Shown here piece after piece: positions 26,844 to 34,882 of a stretch of DNA of 64,000 nucleotides. A model generated the notes under the pieces. The model ran no database searches. It had not been told where the DNA came from and saw nothing but the letters and a program-made list of their open reading frames with translations. The position numbers were made by a program, and so were the translations under genes. Every line of letters begins with the position of its first letter. The stretch's first letter is position 1. Origin of the DNA: Phycisphaerales bacterium UBA2421 (lineage in GTDB: Bacteria; Planctomycetota; Phycisphaerae; Tepidisphaerales; Tepidisphaeraceae); NCBI GenBank assembly GCA_002343075.1, contig DDRH01000006.1, positions 136,242 to 200,241 of the forward strand, read 5' to 3'.

Positions 26844-28064
26844 TCAAGCCGGTTTGACCGTCTGATCGGCGACGATCAACTGACGCGTGGGCTTCACGGG
26901 AAACGCGATCGAAAGCCCCGTCGCCGCCGCGAGCATCCCTACGACCACACCGAGCGAAACAAGTGGGTCGACCTTTACCGATTTCCTTTCTGCCAGCCCA
27001 ATCGCATCAAGGTACGGCGGCAATGCAAGCAACAGTAGCTTCACGCCGACGAATCCAAGAATCAGGATCAGCGCCGGCTTCAGAAACCGGAACTTTGTGA
27101 TCAGCACCGCCAGACAGAAGTAGAGCGCCCGTAATCCGAGGATCGCGAAGATATTGCTCGTGAAGACGATGAAAGGGTCGGGTGTAATCGCGAAGATCGC
27201 AGGAATCGAATCCACTGCAAACACCAGATCGGTGATCTCCACCATGATGAGGGCAAGGAACAGCGGCGTAATGAACCACTTCGCGGCCAGCGTGCCGGGT
27301 GGCGCGGGGTCTTGTACCAGCAGGCCGGAGGACGGGTCGGGGCTGTACGTCGGCTCCTGGGTGCGCCTGGTGAAGAATTTCTGCCCGTCAAAAAACGGCG
27401 CAACCGGATAGATCCGTTTTACCATTTTCACAACGATGTTGTGCGACGGGTCGGTCTCACTCTTGATCAGCGCCATCTTCAGTGCGGTGATCAACAGAAA
27501 CAATCCGAAGAAGATCAGAATCCACTGATACTTCATAATCAGCTCACCGCCGATGAAGATCATTGCACCACGCATGACCAGCGCGCCGATAATGCCCCAG
27601 AAAAGCACTCGATGCTGGTACTTATTCGGAATCGCAAAAAATCCGAAAACCATGGCAATGACAAAGATGTTGTCCATCGCCAGCGACTTTTCGACGACAT
27701 AACCCGTGAGGTATTGCACCGCAGCGGTGGTGCCATCGACTTTGCCGTTGATGATGAGTGGCTGGCTGGCATCCTCTTCGGCCGCGGGGTTGTACATTCG
27801 GGTGTCGACGCCCAACCCCAGCCATTGATGCTCGTAAGAGAGATAGACCAGTCCCGAAAATGCCAGACCTGTTGCCACCCAGATGATGCTCCAGGTGACC
27901 GCCTCCTTCATCTTCACTTCGCGTGCGTCGCGATGAAACACCCCCAGATCAAGCGCAAGAAAGGCGACGACAATAGCGAGAAAAATGCCATACGCGACCA
28001 GCTTCAGGTCGCCCCCAGCGCCGGCCGCCGCTTCGCCCACGGCGAGATAGAACCCGTCCAACAT
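26844..28064 (-). CDS. TerC/Alx-family integral membrane protein
   Basis: 406 aa from the ATG at 28064 (MLDGFYLAVG). Upstream in-frame residues are polar and probably untranslated. About 8-9 hydrophobic segments with TerC signatures: FLALDLGVFHRDAREVKMKEA, SLAMDNIFVIAMVFGFF and ITDLVFAVDSIPAIFAITPDPFI (acidic residues in membrane helices). Longer loops around residues 90-120 and 225-265 distinguish it from the shortest family members. Related proteins export Mn2+ or aid metal loading of secreted enzymes, and are also linked to tellurite resistance. Specific role unproven. The 300 bp upstream hold no gene; I saw no convincing yybP-ykoY leader there. Confidence 0.9.
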   Translation of the reverse strand: MLDGFYLAVGEAAAGAGGDLKLVAYGIFLAIVVAFLALDLGVFHRDAREVKMKEAVTWSIIWVATGLAFSGLVYLSYEHQWLGLGVDTRMYNPAAEEDASQPLIINGKVDGTTAAVQYLTGYVVEKSLAMDNIFVIAMVFGFFAIPNKYQHRVLFWGIIGALVMRGAMIFIGGELIMKYQWILIFFGLFLLITALKMALIKSETDPSHNIVVKMVKRIYPVAPFFDGQKFFTRRTQEPTYSPDPSSGLLVQDPAPPGTLAAKWFITPLFLALIMVEITDLVFAVDSIPAIFAITPDPFIVFTSNIFAILGLRALYFCLAVLITKFRFLKPALILILGFVGVKLLLLALPPYLDAIGLAERKSVKVDPLVSLGVVVGMLAAATGLSIAFPVKPTRQLIVADQTVKPA

Positions 28065-28364
28065 TGATCTTCGACTCCCGCTGGCCGACTTCCGTCGCCC
28101 TGAACTCCCCAACAAGCAACACGCCCGGCTTCAAGCAAAGCGGGTGTCGCAGAAGTATCACGCACGGGCGAACGGTAGGCGCGAGGCGATGAGAAAAGCC
28201 AACGGGTTACAAAAAAGCCGCCGACGTGTAGCCGGGGTTACAAGGTGGGTGAATAACGAATGCGATACGGCCACTTCGCCGGTCGAATCGAAGATCGACC
28301 GTATGCTATGACGATCCGATTGCTGTTCCGACGAAGGCTCGCAGACGCGAACATCGCCAGACAC

Positions 28365-28628
28365 TCAGGCGGCGAACAAACCACTCTCGCGCTGGGCGAT
28401 ATTGGTAGGTCGGTAGCCTGCTTCGCTAACGGAAGTCACAAGCTGGGAAATATTGACGTGATCGCCGTCGAACAGAATTGAACACTGCCCAGACAGGAAA
28501 TCCACTTCAACTTCATGGACACCCTGATTTCGGACGAGGGCCCTGCGGAGAGCGCCCTCACACTTGTGGCAATGCATTCCTTCGATGGAGATCAGCGCCA
28601 GCCGATCGCGGCTCACATCTGCCGCCAT
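28365..28628 (-). CDS. Small HMA-domain metal-binding protein (CopZ-like)
   Basis: 87 aa from the ATG at 28628, preceded by GGAGG 6 nt upstream. A single heavy-metal-associated ferredoxin-like fold: LALISIEGMHCHKCEGALRRAL (Cys20 and Cys23, spelled GMHCHKC instead of the commoner GMTCxxC), then VHEVEVDFLSGQCSILFD and VTSVSEAGYRP. Such proteins carry Cu+ or similar soft metals to P-type ATPases or regulators. No Cu ATPase is in view, so the partner is unknown. The His residues flanking the CxxC could alter metal preference. An earlier in-frame start at 28679 is possible but lacks a ribosome site. Confidence 0.85.
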   Translation of the reverse strand: MAADVSRDRLALISIEGMHCHKCEGALRRALVRNQGVHEVEVDFLSGQCSILFDGDHVNISQLVTSVSEAGYRPTNIAQRESGLFAA

Positions 28629-29095
28629 TAAGGCCTCCAACGGTGCTAGTTCACAGGTGCAGCGATAGCTAGAATACATCAGGATTTCGACTCTGTAAAG
28701 GAAAACATTCCGAACCTTTCCGGTTTGCCCCGACTCGACTGGCCAGTGCGTTCCGGCGAATCTCCATCGGTTTTATACGATCTGGAATCCACTCATGTTC
28801 TGTTATGATGCCGTAACGGATCCGCCGAAGATACAAACCGCACACACGGCATAACTACCGGCAGTATTGTCGGACTCTCGTGCTGATTCATCGGTTTTCT
28901 GTTGACGCCAGATCGACTGCGGCCCCATTTTGATGACTCAAAATCGCCAGTCCCGGCCCTTGGTTGCGATCGAGGCGCGGAAGATACGCCAAAATCACCC
29001 CTCAACCCGACCACCCGACCTGCCGCCCCGACCTGCCGTTGAGCCTGAGGAGGATCGAAATTTGTCCCTGAGACGCGTATGCTCGATCTAACATA
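28629..29095. other. Divergent intergenic region between HMA gene and trpG
   Basis: 467 bp without a credible gene; open frames on the minus strand are antisense reading of the trpG start. It must hold the promoters of both flanking genes. CCCGACC-type direct repeats occur at about 29009-29035. I see no strong -35/-10 pair and no clear hairpin. Confidence 0.5.
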
Positions 29096-29665
29096 ATGCT
29101 TGTCCTTATCGATAACTACGACAGCTTCACCTACAACCTCGTGCAGCTCATTGGGCAGGTGGCACCGACCCTGGCGGTGAAGGTGTTTCGCAATGACAAG
29201 GTGACCGTTGACGAAGTGCAATCACTGCGGCCGACGCATCTTGTGATCTCCCCCGGCCCGTGCACCCCCCGCGAAGGCGGGGTAAGCAACGATCTCATCA
29301 AGCATTTCGGTCCGAAACTGCCCACGCTGGGCGTTTGTCTCGGACACCAGTGCATCGGCTTCGTCAACGGCGCAATCGTCGAGCGCGCCGCCAAACTCAT
29401 GCACGGCAAAACCGATCAGATCCTCCATGACGGCAAGGCACTTTACGCCGGCGTGCCAAATCCGTTTACGGCAACACGCTATCACAGCCTGATCATCCGC
29501 AATGGTACGCTTCCCCCAGAGTTTGAAGTCAGCGCCTGGACCGCTGCCGATGAAATCATGGGTGTGCGCCACAAGACATGGCCTCTTGAAGGTGTGCAAT
29601 ACCACCCGGAGAGCTTCCTGACCGAGCACGGAGAAGCGCTGATAGGGAACTTCTTGCGAAAGTGA
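29096..29665 (+). CDS. trpG: Anthranilate/aminodeoxychorismate synthase glutamine amidotransferase subunit
   Basis: 189 aa, a class I glutaminase: MLVLIDNYDSFTYNLVQ start, SPGPCTPREGG, the nucleophile in LGVCLGHQCIG (Cys followed by LGHQ) and the His-x-Glu of GVQYHPESFLTEHG. It supplies ammonia to TrpE or PabB. TrpG and PabA cannot be separated by sequence, and one protein often serves both. No synthase partner lies in the window. Followed on the same strand by the two-component system after 129 bp. Confidence 0.92.
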   Translation: MLVLIDNYDSFTYNLVQLIGQVAPTLAVKVFRNDKVTVDEVQSLRPTHLVISPGPCTPREGGVSNDLIKHFGPKLPTLGVCLGHQCIGFVNGAIVERAAKLMHGKTDQILHDGKALYAGVPNPFTATRYHSLIIRNGTLPPEFEVSAWTAADEIMGVRHKTWPLEGVQYHPESFLTEHGEALIGNFLRK

Positions 29666-29670
29666 CCTTT

Positions 29671-29692
29671 TGCGATCCAATCGATGATCGCA
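29671..29692. promoter_or_regulatory. Inverted repeat upstream of two-component system
   Basis: TGCGATC (29671-29677) and GATCGCA (29686-29692) are perfect 7-bp inverted copies with an 8-bp spacer, about 100 bp before the response-regulator ATG. It could be an operator or a 3' stem of the trpG transcript; no U-run follows. Confidence 0.3.
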
Positions 29693-29794
29693 GAGGCGCA
29701 TCGGCTGCGCGAGATCTTCGTGGCTTGTATCTCAAATGATTTGTTACAATTGAACTGGCCGCTTCGCCCCGCGGGAAGGCGCGAAAGTGAACGC

Positions 29795-30472
29795 ATGAGA
29801 ATTCTAGTTGTGGAAGATTCCGAACCGCTTTCGCATGCGATCCTGAAAGGACTGCGCAGCGCAGGGCATGCGGTCGACACAACCGTCGATGGGGGCGAGG
29901 CTGTTTTTCTGGCGTCATCCAATCCTTACGACGTCATCGTGCTCGACCTGATGCTTCCGACACTCGACGGGCTTTCCGTGCTTCGCAAGCTGCGAGTTGA
30001 TGGCAACAACGCGCATGTGCTGTTGCTCACGGCAAAAGACTCACTCGACGACCGAATCACGGGATTACGTGCGGGTGCCGACGATTACCTCATCAAACCT
30101 TTCGCTTTCGACGAATTGCTTGCGCGGGTTGAAGCACTCGGCCGTCGGAGTTCGGGCAGTAAAAATCCTCACATTCGGGTAGGCAGGGTGGAGATTGACA
30201 CGGTTGCCCGGCTCGCAATGAAAGGCGGTGCGCCGGTCATGCTCACGCCGCGCGAATACGCAGTGCTGCATTTTCTTGCAACCCAGCGGGGGAAAGTCAT
30301 GTCGCGATCAGACATCGAAGCTCACACCTATGACGGCAGTGCTGAGCCGATGAGCAATGTGATTGATGCCGTCATCTGCTCAATTCGCCGGAAACTTGAC
30401 GATGCGGGCGAGGAATCGATCATTCGCACGCGCCGGGGGATGGGTTACTTTGTGGCTGAAGAAGTTCAATGA
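29795..30472 (+). CDS. OmpR/PhoB-family response regulator
   Basis: 225 aa from the ATG at 29795 (MRILVVEDSE). Receiver domain: acidic pocket E7/D8, phosphoacceptor Asp51 (VLDLMLPTLDG), Thr in LLLTAKD and Lys in DDYLIKPFAF. The C-terminal winged helix runs from about residue 130 (LTPREYAVLHFLA, VSRSDIEAHTY-like segment, SNVIDAVICSIRRKLD, IIRTRRGMGY). Overlaps the kinase gene by ATGA, so the pair is translationally coupled. Target genes unknown. The neighbouring exported hydrolase or the direct repeats upstream of the cyclophilin gene are candidates, by position only. Confidence 0.95.
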   Translation: MRILVVEDSEPLSHAILKGLRSAGHAVDTTVDGGEAVFLASSNPYDVIVLDLMLPTLDGLSVLRKLRVDGNNAHVLLLTAKDSLDDRITGLRAGADDYLIKPFAFDELLARVEALGRRSSGSKNPHIRVGRVEIDTVARLAMKGGAPVMLTPREYAVLHFLATQRGKVMSRSDIEAHTYDGSAEPMSNVIDAVICSIRRKLDDAGEESIIRTRRGMGYFVAEEVQ

Positions 30473-31905
30473 CTTCCATCCGCACAACGTTGATGGTGCG
30501 CCTGCTTGCGGCGTTGTCGCTCCTGCTTGCGCTGGTGTTTGTTGCGCTCTACTTTTCCGTCCGCCAGCAACTTTTTGCCAGTTTTGATCAGTCCCTGCTT
30601 GCCAAGGCCGAAGCCATCGGGGGAATGGCGCACCAGGAGCCTGACGGCAGGATCAATCTCGAGATTGCCTCCGATACATTTCTCGACTTTTCTCGAAAGG
30701 AACGACCTGAGTACTTCGAGCTGCGGCGCGCCGATGGCGCGATTATTGAGCGATCGCGCAGCCTGATTGGGACAGGATTGCCAACCCTCAACCGAAGGCC
30801 AACGGTCGATGAGTTTTACCAGATTACGCTCCCAGATGGTCGAACTGGCCGCGCGGTGCTGTCGCCCACGACCGCCGAGCAGGAGACTCGCGCGGTGGAG
30901 GAGGTGGGCCAGCGGCCCGCTGTGCCCATTGTCGTGGCGGTCGCGACAGATATACAGGAAATCACCGTTCATCTTAGACGCCTGCTGACAGCGCTCGTCG
31001 TCTGTACGATCGCACTGGTCGTTGGCGGAGCGGTGCTTGTCACAACAATCGTCCGCAGGGGCATGAAGCCGCTCGATCAAATCGCATCACACGCCGCCGC
31101 GCTCGAGCCGCACCGGTTAACCGAACCCTACCCCACGACCAACCTTCCCCGCGAACTGATGCCTATTGCGGCAGGGTTCAACGGACTCATGCAGCGCGTC
31201 GCCGCGGTGCTTGAGCGAGAATCGCGGTTCACCGCGCACGCGGCCCACGAGTTGCGGACCCCGCTTGCCTCCGTCCGAGCCAACTGCGAGGTGGCATTGC
31301 GCTGGCCCGAGCCTGCCGATTCGCAGCAGACGCTTTCTTCCATCCTTAACACAACAGTGCATATGCAGAGCTTGGCTTCCAAGCTCTTGCAGATGGCACA
31401 CGCACGAGCCGGACAAGTGCGCGCCGAACCCGAACCCGCCGATATTTCGCGCCTGGTCAAGAGCACGTGTGAAGCCCTTGAAGCATCATCGCGGTCAAGG
31501 AGCATCAAAATCGATTTCGACACCCCCGCGCCGACAGTCGCATGGGTCGATCCCACGCTTGCGATGGCGGTAATCGAGAATCTCGTGTCTAACGCCATCG
31601 CGCATGCCCCAGCTGGCAGCACGGTCAAACTTCACTGCGCAACTGAAGGCATTCACGTCATTTTCCGATGCGATAACGAAGCGCCCGCGCTCTCGCAGGA
31701 GGATTTGGAAAAGGTGACGGAACCATTCTGGACGAAGAGCTCATCGCGCTCTCACGGCCATCGCGGCCTCGGCATGGCCATCGCCTCAGAGTACTGTGAC
31801 CTTTTGGGCGCTGGCCTCTCTCTCAAGCTCCCTTCACCCGGCAATTTCCGCGCTCAAGTGAATTTTCCCACGCAGCCGGACGCAATTGACCTCAATCTCG
31901 CCTGA
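30469..31905 (+). CDS. Two-component sensor histidine kinase
   Basis: 478 aa. Membrane helices at about 9-30 and 172-195 frame a periplasmic sensor loop of about 140 residues with no recognised ligand domain. Then HAMP (about 196-250), the phosphoacceptor H-box TAHAAHELRTPLASVR (His260), and the N-box ENLVSNAIAHA. The ATP lid is reduced: the G1 motif is hard to see and the G2-like motif appears as HRGLGMAIASEYC. Partner of the upstream regulator by overlap. The signal is unknown. Confidence 0.94.
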   Translation: MTSIRTTLMVRLLAALSLLLALVFVALYFSVRQQLFASFDQSLLAKAEAIGGMAHQEPDGRINLEIASDTFLDFSRKERPEYFELRRADGAIIERSRSLIGTGLPTLNRRPTVDEFYQITLPDGRTGRAVLSPTTAEQETRAVEEVGQRPAVPIVVAVATDIQEITVHLRRLLTALVVCTIALVVGGAVLVTTIVRRGMKPLDQIASHAAALEPHRLTEPYPTTNLPRELMPIAAGFNGLMQRVAAVLERESRFTAHAAHELRTPLASVRANCEVALRWPEPADSQQTLSSILNTTVHMQSLASKLLQMAHARAGQVRAEPEPADISRLVKSTCEALEASSRSRSIKIDFDTPAPTVAWVDPTLAMAVIENLVSNAIAHAPAGSTVKLHCATEGIHVIFRCDNEAPALSQEDLEKVTEPFWTKSSSRSHGHRGLGMAIASEYCDLLGAGLSLKLPSPGNFRAQVNFPTQPDAIDLNLA

Positions 31906-32022
31906 TTCGTCAAAATTTTCTTTCGCGCATTCCCCATTTTCATCTTGCCGTAATGAAGCGCGCGCTATCCTCCCCCTCGTCGAAGCCTCGCACCGTTGTT
32001 CTACCCCTTTGGAGTTCACACT

Positions 32023-33183
32023 ATGACGACCATCGAATCATTGGAAGCGCGTCAGTTGCTTGCATCGGTCTCTGTTCGCGGAGACGATTTTTTGATTGAC
32101 GGCAGAATCACGCATGCCAACAGCCAACTCGCTGGCACACTGCCGAACATTCGTGCTGCCAATGCCACATTTGACGACGCCAATCCCACCACGGCATCGA
32201 AATGGAAGTATCCCGACACGCGAAAGTGGGACGCCAATCGAAACACCAGTGAATTCATTGCCCAGTTGCCAAACTGGAAGAAAGCCGGCGTGCTCGCTGT
32301 CACATTGTCGTTTCAGGGCGGTGGACCGGTGAATAATCAGTTTGGCCCGTCTCAGCCGTGGGATAGCGGCGCGTTTAACCGTGACGGGTCGATTCGTTCG
32401 GCCCATCTGGCGCGCATGGAGAAAGCGATCGCCGCGCTCAATGCAAATGGGATGATCGCAATCGTCAACTACTTCTATCTCGGGCAGGAAAACCGCCTCC
32501 GCGACAACGCCGCGGTCTATAAGGCGACCGATAACGCAACCACCTGGCTGAAGAACAAGGGGTTCCGCAACGTGATCGTCGATGTAGTGAACGAATCGCG
32601 CCCGACGTTCAAAAACACCAGCGTCGAGCCCAGCCAGGTTCATTCACTCATCAACCGAGTGAAACAGATCGCCGGCGGTAGATTTCTCGTCGGCACGAGC
32701 TATCCCGGCGGAGTGCTTCCGTCGGCGAGCGTCGTCGGCGCGAGCGATGTCATCATTCTTCACGGAAACGGCATCAATTCTTCGCGCTTGAAGTCAATGA
32801 TTCAAACGATGCGTAAGAAGACAAGTAAGCCCATCCTGATCAATGAAGACTCAACGAGCATGAGCAATTTCCGCGCCGCCACCAGCATGGGCGTGTCGTG
32901 GGGCTATTACGATCAGGGGCGAAACAACTACTATGACGGCGTGCAATCGATGCCCATCCGGTGGGCGATGACCAATACGACCGTCAAGCGGGCCTTTGTT
33001 TCCGAACTCGCCAGGCTCAAACGCCCAACCGCCGGACGCCCCACACCCCCTGCGGCATCGATTGGACAGGCTTTCAATCGGTCTGATGCGACCAGCCCCG
33101 CGGCGGATCGCTACGACCCTTCGGCAACCGTTCTCCACGCGCAATCGAACGCATCTTCGTTCAGCGAGCAACTCATCGCCTGA
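32023..33183 (+). CDS. Exported clan GH-A glycoside hydrolase (cellulase-like) with LEPR-XLL N-terminus
   Basis: 386 aa from the ATG at 32023, GGAG 8 nt upstream. The N-terminus MTTIESLEARQLLAS is the planctomycete LEPR-XLL-type motif, thought to mark exported proteins in place of an ordinary signal peptide. The barrel that follows carries a likely acid/base Glu after Asn (VVNES, Asn190-Glu191) and a likely nucleophile Glu275 (ILINEDS), the GH5/clan A pattern. RxxNxS-type strand motifs and WGYYDQGRNNY support a (beta/alpha)8 fold. The C-terminal 50 residues are Ser/Ala-rich. Substrate unknown. It follows the two-component genes by 117 bp on the same strand. Confidence 0.8.
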   Translation: MTTIESLEARQLLASVSVRGDDFLIDGRITHANSQLAGTLPNIRAANATFDDANPTTASKWKYPDTRKWDANRNTSEFIAQLPNWKKAGVLAVTLSFQGGGPVNNQFGPSQPWDSGAFNRDGSIRSAHLARMEKAIAALNANGMIAIVNYFYLGQENRLRDNAAVYKATDNATTWLKNKGFRNVIVDVVNESRPTFKNTSVEPSQVHSLINRVKQIAGGRFLVGTSYPGGVLPSASVVGASDVIILHGNGINSSRLKSMIQTMRKKTSKPILINEDSTSMSNFRAATSMGVSWGYYDQGRNNYYDGVQSMPIRWAMTNTTVKRAFVSELARLKRPTAGRPTPPAASIGQAFNRSDATSPAADRYDPSATVLHAQSNASSFSEQLIA

Positions 33184-33215
33184 CCCGCGGCGGGTCGGGC
33201 GGTGCTGTGGCCGCC
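33182..33215. terminator. Two adjacent GC-rich palindromes between convergent genes
   Basis: GACCCGC-G-GCGGGTC at 33182-33196 overlaps the hydrolase stop codon, and GGCGG with CCGCC follows at about 33198-33215. They lie in the 39-bp gap before the convergent MoaD-like gene. No U-tract; likely terminator function is inferred from position. Confidence 0.4.
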
Positions 33216-33222
33216 GTCCGGC

Positions 33223-33498
33223 CTACCCCCCGCTCACCGCCTGCACAAACGTGATTCTATCTCCCGGCTGGAGCGCGACTTGCAGCGACTCGAGCCATTT
33301 TGTTGCGGTGTCGTTATGGAAAATGAGCACATGCTGCCGCAACTGGCCGATGTCATCCCAAATGTGAGGTCGAAGTAATGGAAAAGTCCGCTGAATCTCA
33401 GCGATCGCCTCATCGAGCCGATCGGCCTGCACCACGACCTCGCGCGTGCCGCCGACGCAGTCGGCCAATAATGAGGGAATGATGACGGGCACCTGCAT
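33223..33498 (-). CDS. MoaD/ThiS-like ubiquitin-fold sulfur-carrier protein
   Basis: 91 aa from the ATG at 33498 (MQVPVIIPSLL). Beta-grasp pattern with a middle helix (LDEAIAEIQRTFPLLRPHIWDD), HVLIFHND, the strand-loop LQPGDRITFVQAV and the diagnostic C-terminal SGG required for adenylation and thiocarboxylation. Family members carry sulfur for molybdopterin, thiamine, cysteine or tRNA thiolation. No moa, thi or cysteine partner is nearby. Its gene begins 10 bp after the end of the BNR-repeat gene, so the two are probably one transcript. Confidence 0.85.
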   Translation of the reverse strand: MQVPVIIPSLLADCVGGTREVVVQADRLDEAIAEIQRTFPLLRPHIWDDIGQLRQHVLIFHNDTATKWLESLQVALQPGDRITFVQAVSGG

Positions 33499-33508
33499 GA
33501 GGGGAATC

Positions 33509-34588
33509 TCAACGGGGGTATACCATCGCGTGCACGGTCGCAATCCTTGGCAATCGGCCGGGCATCGCCCGCCACGATTTGCCCGCGTCAGTCGAGCAAA
33601 ACATGTCGCCGGCGGTGGTTCCGACGTAAACGCCCGTTTGACTTAGGCAATCGACCGCCATCGCGTCGCGTAAGACGCCCGCGAAGTAGGGTTCGGTGGG
33701 CAGACCATCAGTGTGCGCCTGCCAGGTCAGCCCCGAATCGGCACTGCGGTAGATCGCCGCCCGACCCTTTGGGAAGAACCGTTGCTCGTCGGATTCGAGC
33801 GGCGCGATAAACAGTTCGCCATTTGGCGAAATGACCATTGGAAAGCCAAAGTTGCTGTTTAGCCCGGCCTCGATCGCGCGCCAGGTATCGCCCCCATCGC
33901 CGCTGCGAAACACCCCGCCGTGGTATTGCATGAAGATCGTGCTGGGATCGCGAGGGTCGAGCACCATTTTATGCACGCAGCACATGGCCTCAGGCGTGCT
34001 CGCGCCTGTAGGAAGCGAAGGCAGCCCGCGATTGAGATTTTGCCAGGTCGCCCCGCCGTCTTCGGTTCGGAACGCGCCGACAGCAGAAATGCCCACCCAC
34101 ATCCGGCGGGGGTTGGTTGGATCGATCAGTATCGTGTGTAGACACAACCCCCCCGCTCCCGGAAACCACTCGCCGCGGCCCGGCTGGCGTGTGATCGCGC
34201 TCACTTCCTGCCAAGACGCACCCTGATCGCGCGAGACAAACAACCCTGCTTCCTCCACGCCCGCAAACAGCACCCCAGGTTCAGTCGGATGCGCGGCGAT
34301 TTGCCAGATCCGCTTCAACTGCCATCCGGTCTCGGATGGATAGGCCGGGCGGGCTTCCAACTGCGTCCATGTTTCGCCCAGGTCGTCGCTCACCCGAAAG
34401 GTCGGGCCGTAGGCGTAGTGGTTGGTGCCCGCCCAGATTCGCCCTGTGACGGTGTCGCAGTGCAGGCTGGAGACTTCCCACCCCGCCAAATGCGGGCCGG
34501 AAAATCGCCACTTCTGCCGAGCCTCGTCAGAATGAAACAGGAAAATGCCCTTCTTCGTTCCGACCAGAATCATCACTTGTTTTGCCAT
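33509..34588 (-). CDS. BNR/sialidase-like beta-propeller protein
   Basis: 359 aa. It has repeated Asp-box motifs of the S-x-D-x-G-x-T/S-W type: SDDLGETW, SRDQGASW, TEDGGATW, SGDGGDTW, SADSGLTW and STDAGKSW, one per blade, giving about six blades. It lacks the Arg triad context of true sialidases and has no signal peptide, so it is probably a cytoplasmic propeller and not an exo-sialidase. Similar proteins are often called exo-alpha-sialidase or glycosyl hydrolase by default. Immediately upstream of, and likely co-transcribed with, the MoaD-like gene, which suggests a shared unknown function. Confidence 0.85.
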   Translation of the reverse strand: MAKQVMILVGTKKGIFLFHSDEARQKWRFSGPHLAGWEVSSLHCDTVTGRIWAGTNHYAYGPTFRVSDDLGETWTQLEARPAYPSETGWQLKRIWQIAAHPTEPGVLFAGVEEAGLFVSRDQGASWQEVSAITRQPGRGEWFPGAGGLCLHTILIDPTNPRRMWVGISAVGAFRTEDGGATWQNLNRGLPSLPTGASTPEAMCCVHKMVLDPRDPSTIFMQYHGGVFRSGDGGDTWRAIEAGLNSNFGFPMVISPNGELFIAPLESDEQRFFPKGRAAIYRSADSGLTWQAHTDGLPTEPYFAGVLRDAMAVDCLSQTGVYVGTTAGDMFCSTDAGKSWRAMPGRLPRIATVHAMVYPR

Positions 34589-34810
34589 GAAGAGCCTTTA
34601 CCCACAGTTTAGATATCGATTCGGCGACGGCTGTCGAGATAATAGCGCGCCGGCGGCGTCTCTGGAATGAAGAAAATCTTTGCCGCCGCCCGTTCGGTCG
34701 TCCGCCCGATGACGCAAGCGCAGGGCGGTGTTTCGGGAATTGGCGAATGAAGCCGTCGTCATGTAGCCGTGCAGACACCGTGCCGACACTTGGCGTTGTT
34801 CGAGCGGGAA

Positions 34811-34837
34811 CTTACGATTGAGCCGACCTTACGATTG
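34811..34837 (+). promoter_or_regulatory. 10-bp direct repeat upstream of cyclophilin gene
   Basis: CTTACGATTG occurs at 34811-34820 and again at 34828-34837, perfect copies 17 bp apart start-to-start, 45-70 bp before the favoured cyclophilin ATG. Tandem sites of this kind are used by dimeric activators. The regulator is not known. Confidence 0.4.
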
Positions 34838-34882
34838 CACCAAGTTTGAATGACAGGAATGATCTTGCGGAGACTGATTGAA

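Noticed and set aside
28065..28364. yybP-ykoY manganese riboswitch before terC
   Set aside because: A GGGGAGT-like string occurs, but the downstream conserved elements and spacing are absent.
33509..34588. True secreted sialidase
   Set aside because: Asp boxes are present but there is no signal peptide and no convincing catalytic Arg triad; called a BNR propeller only.
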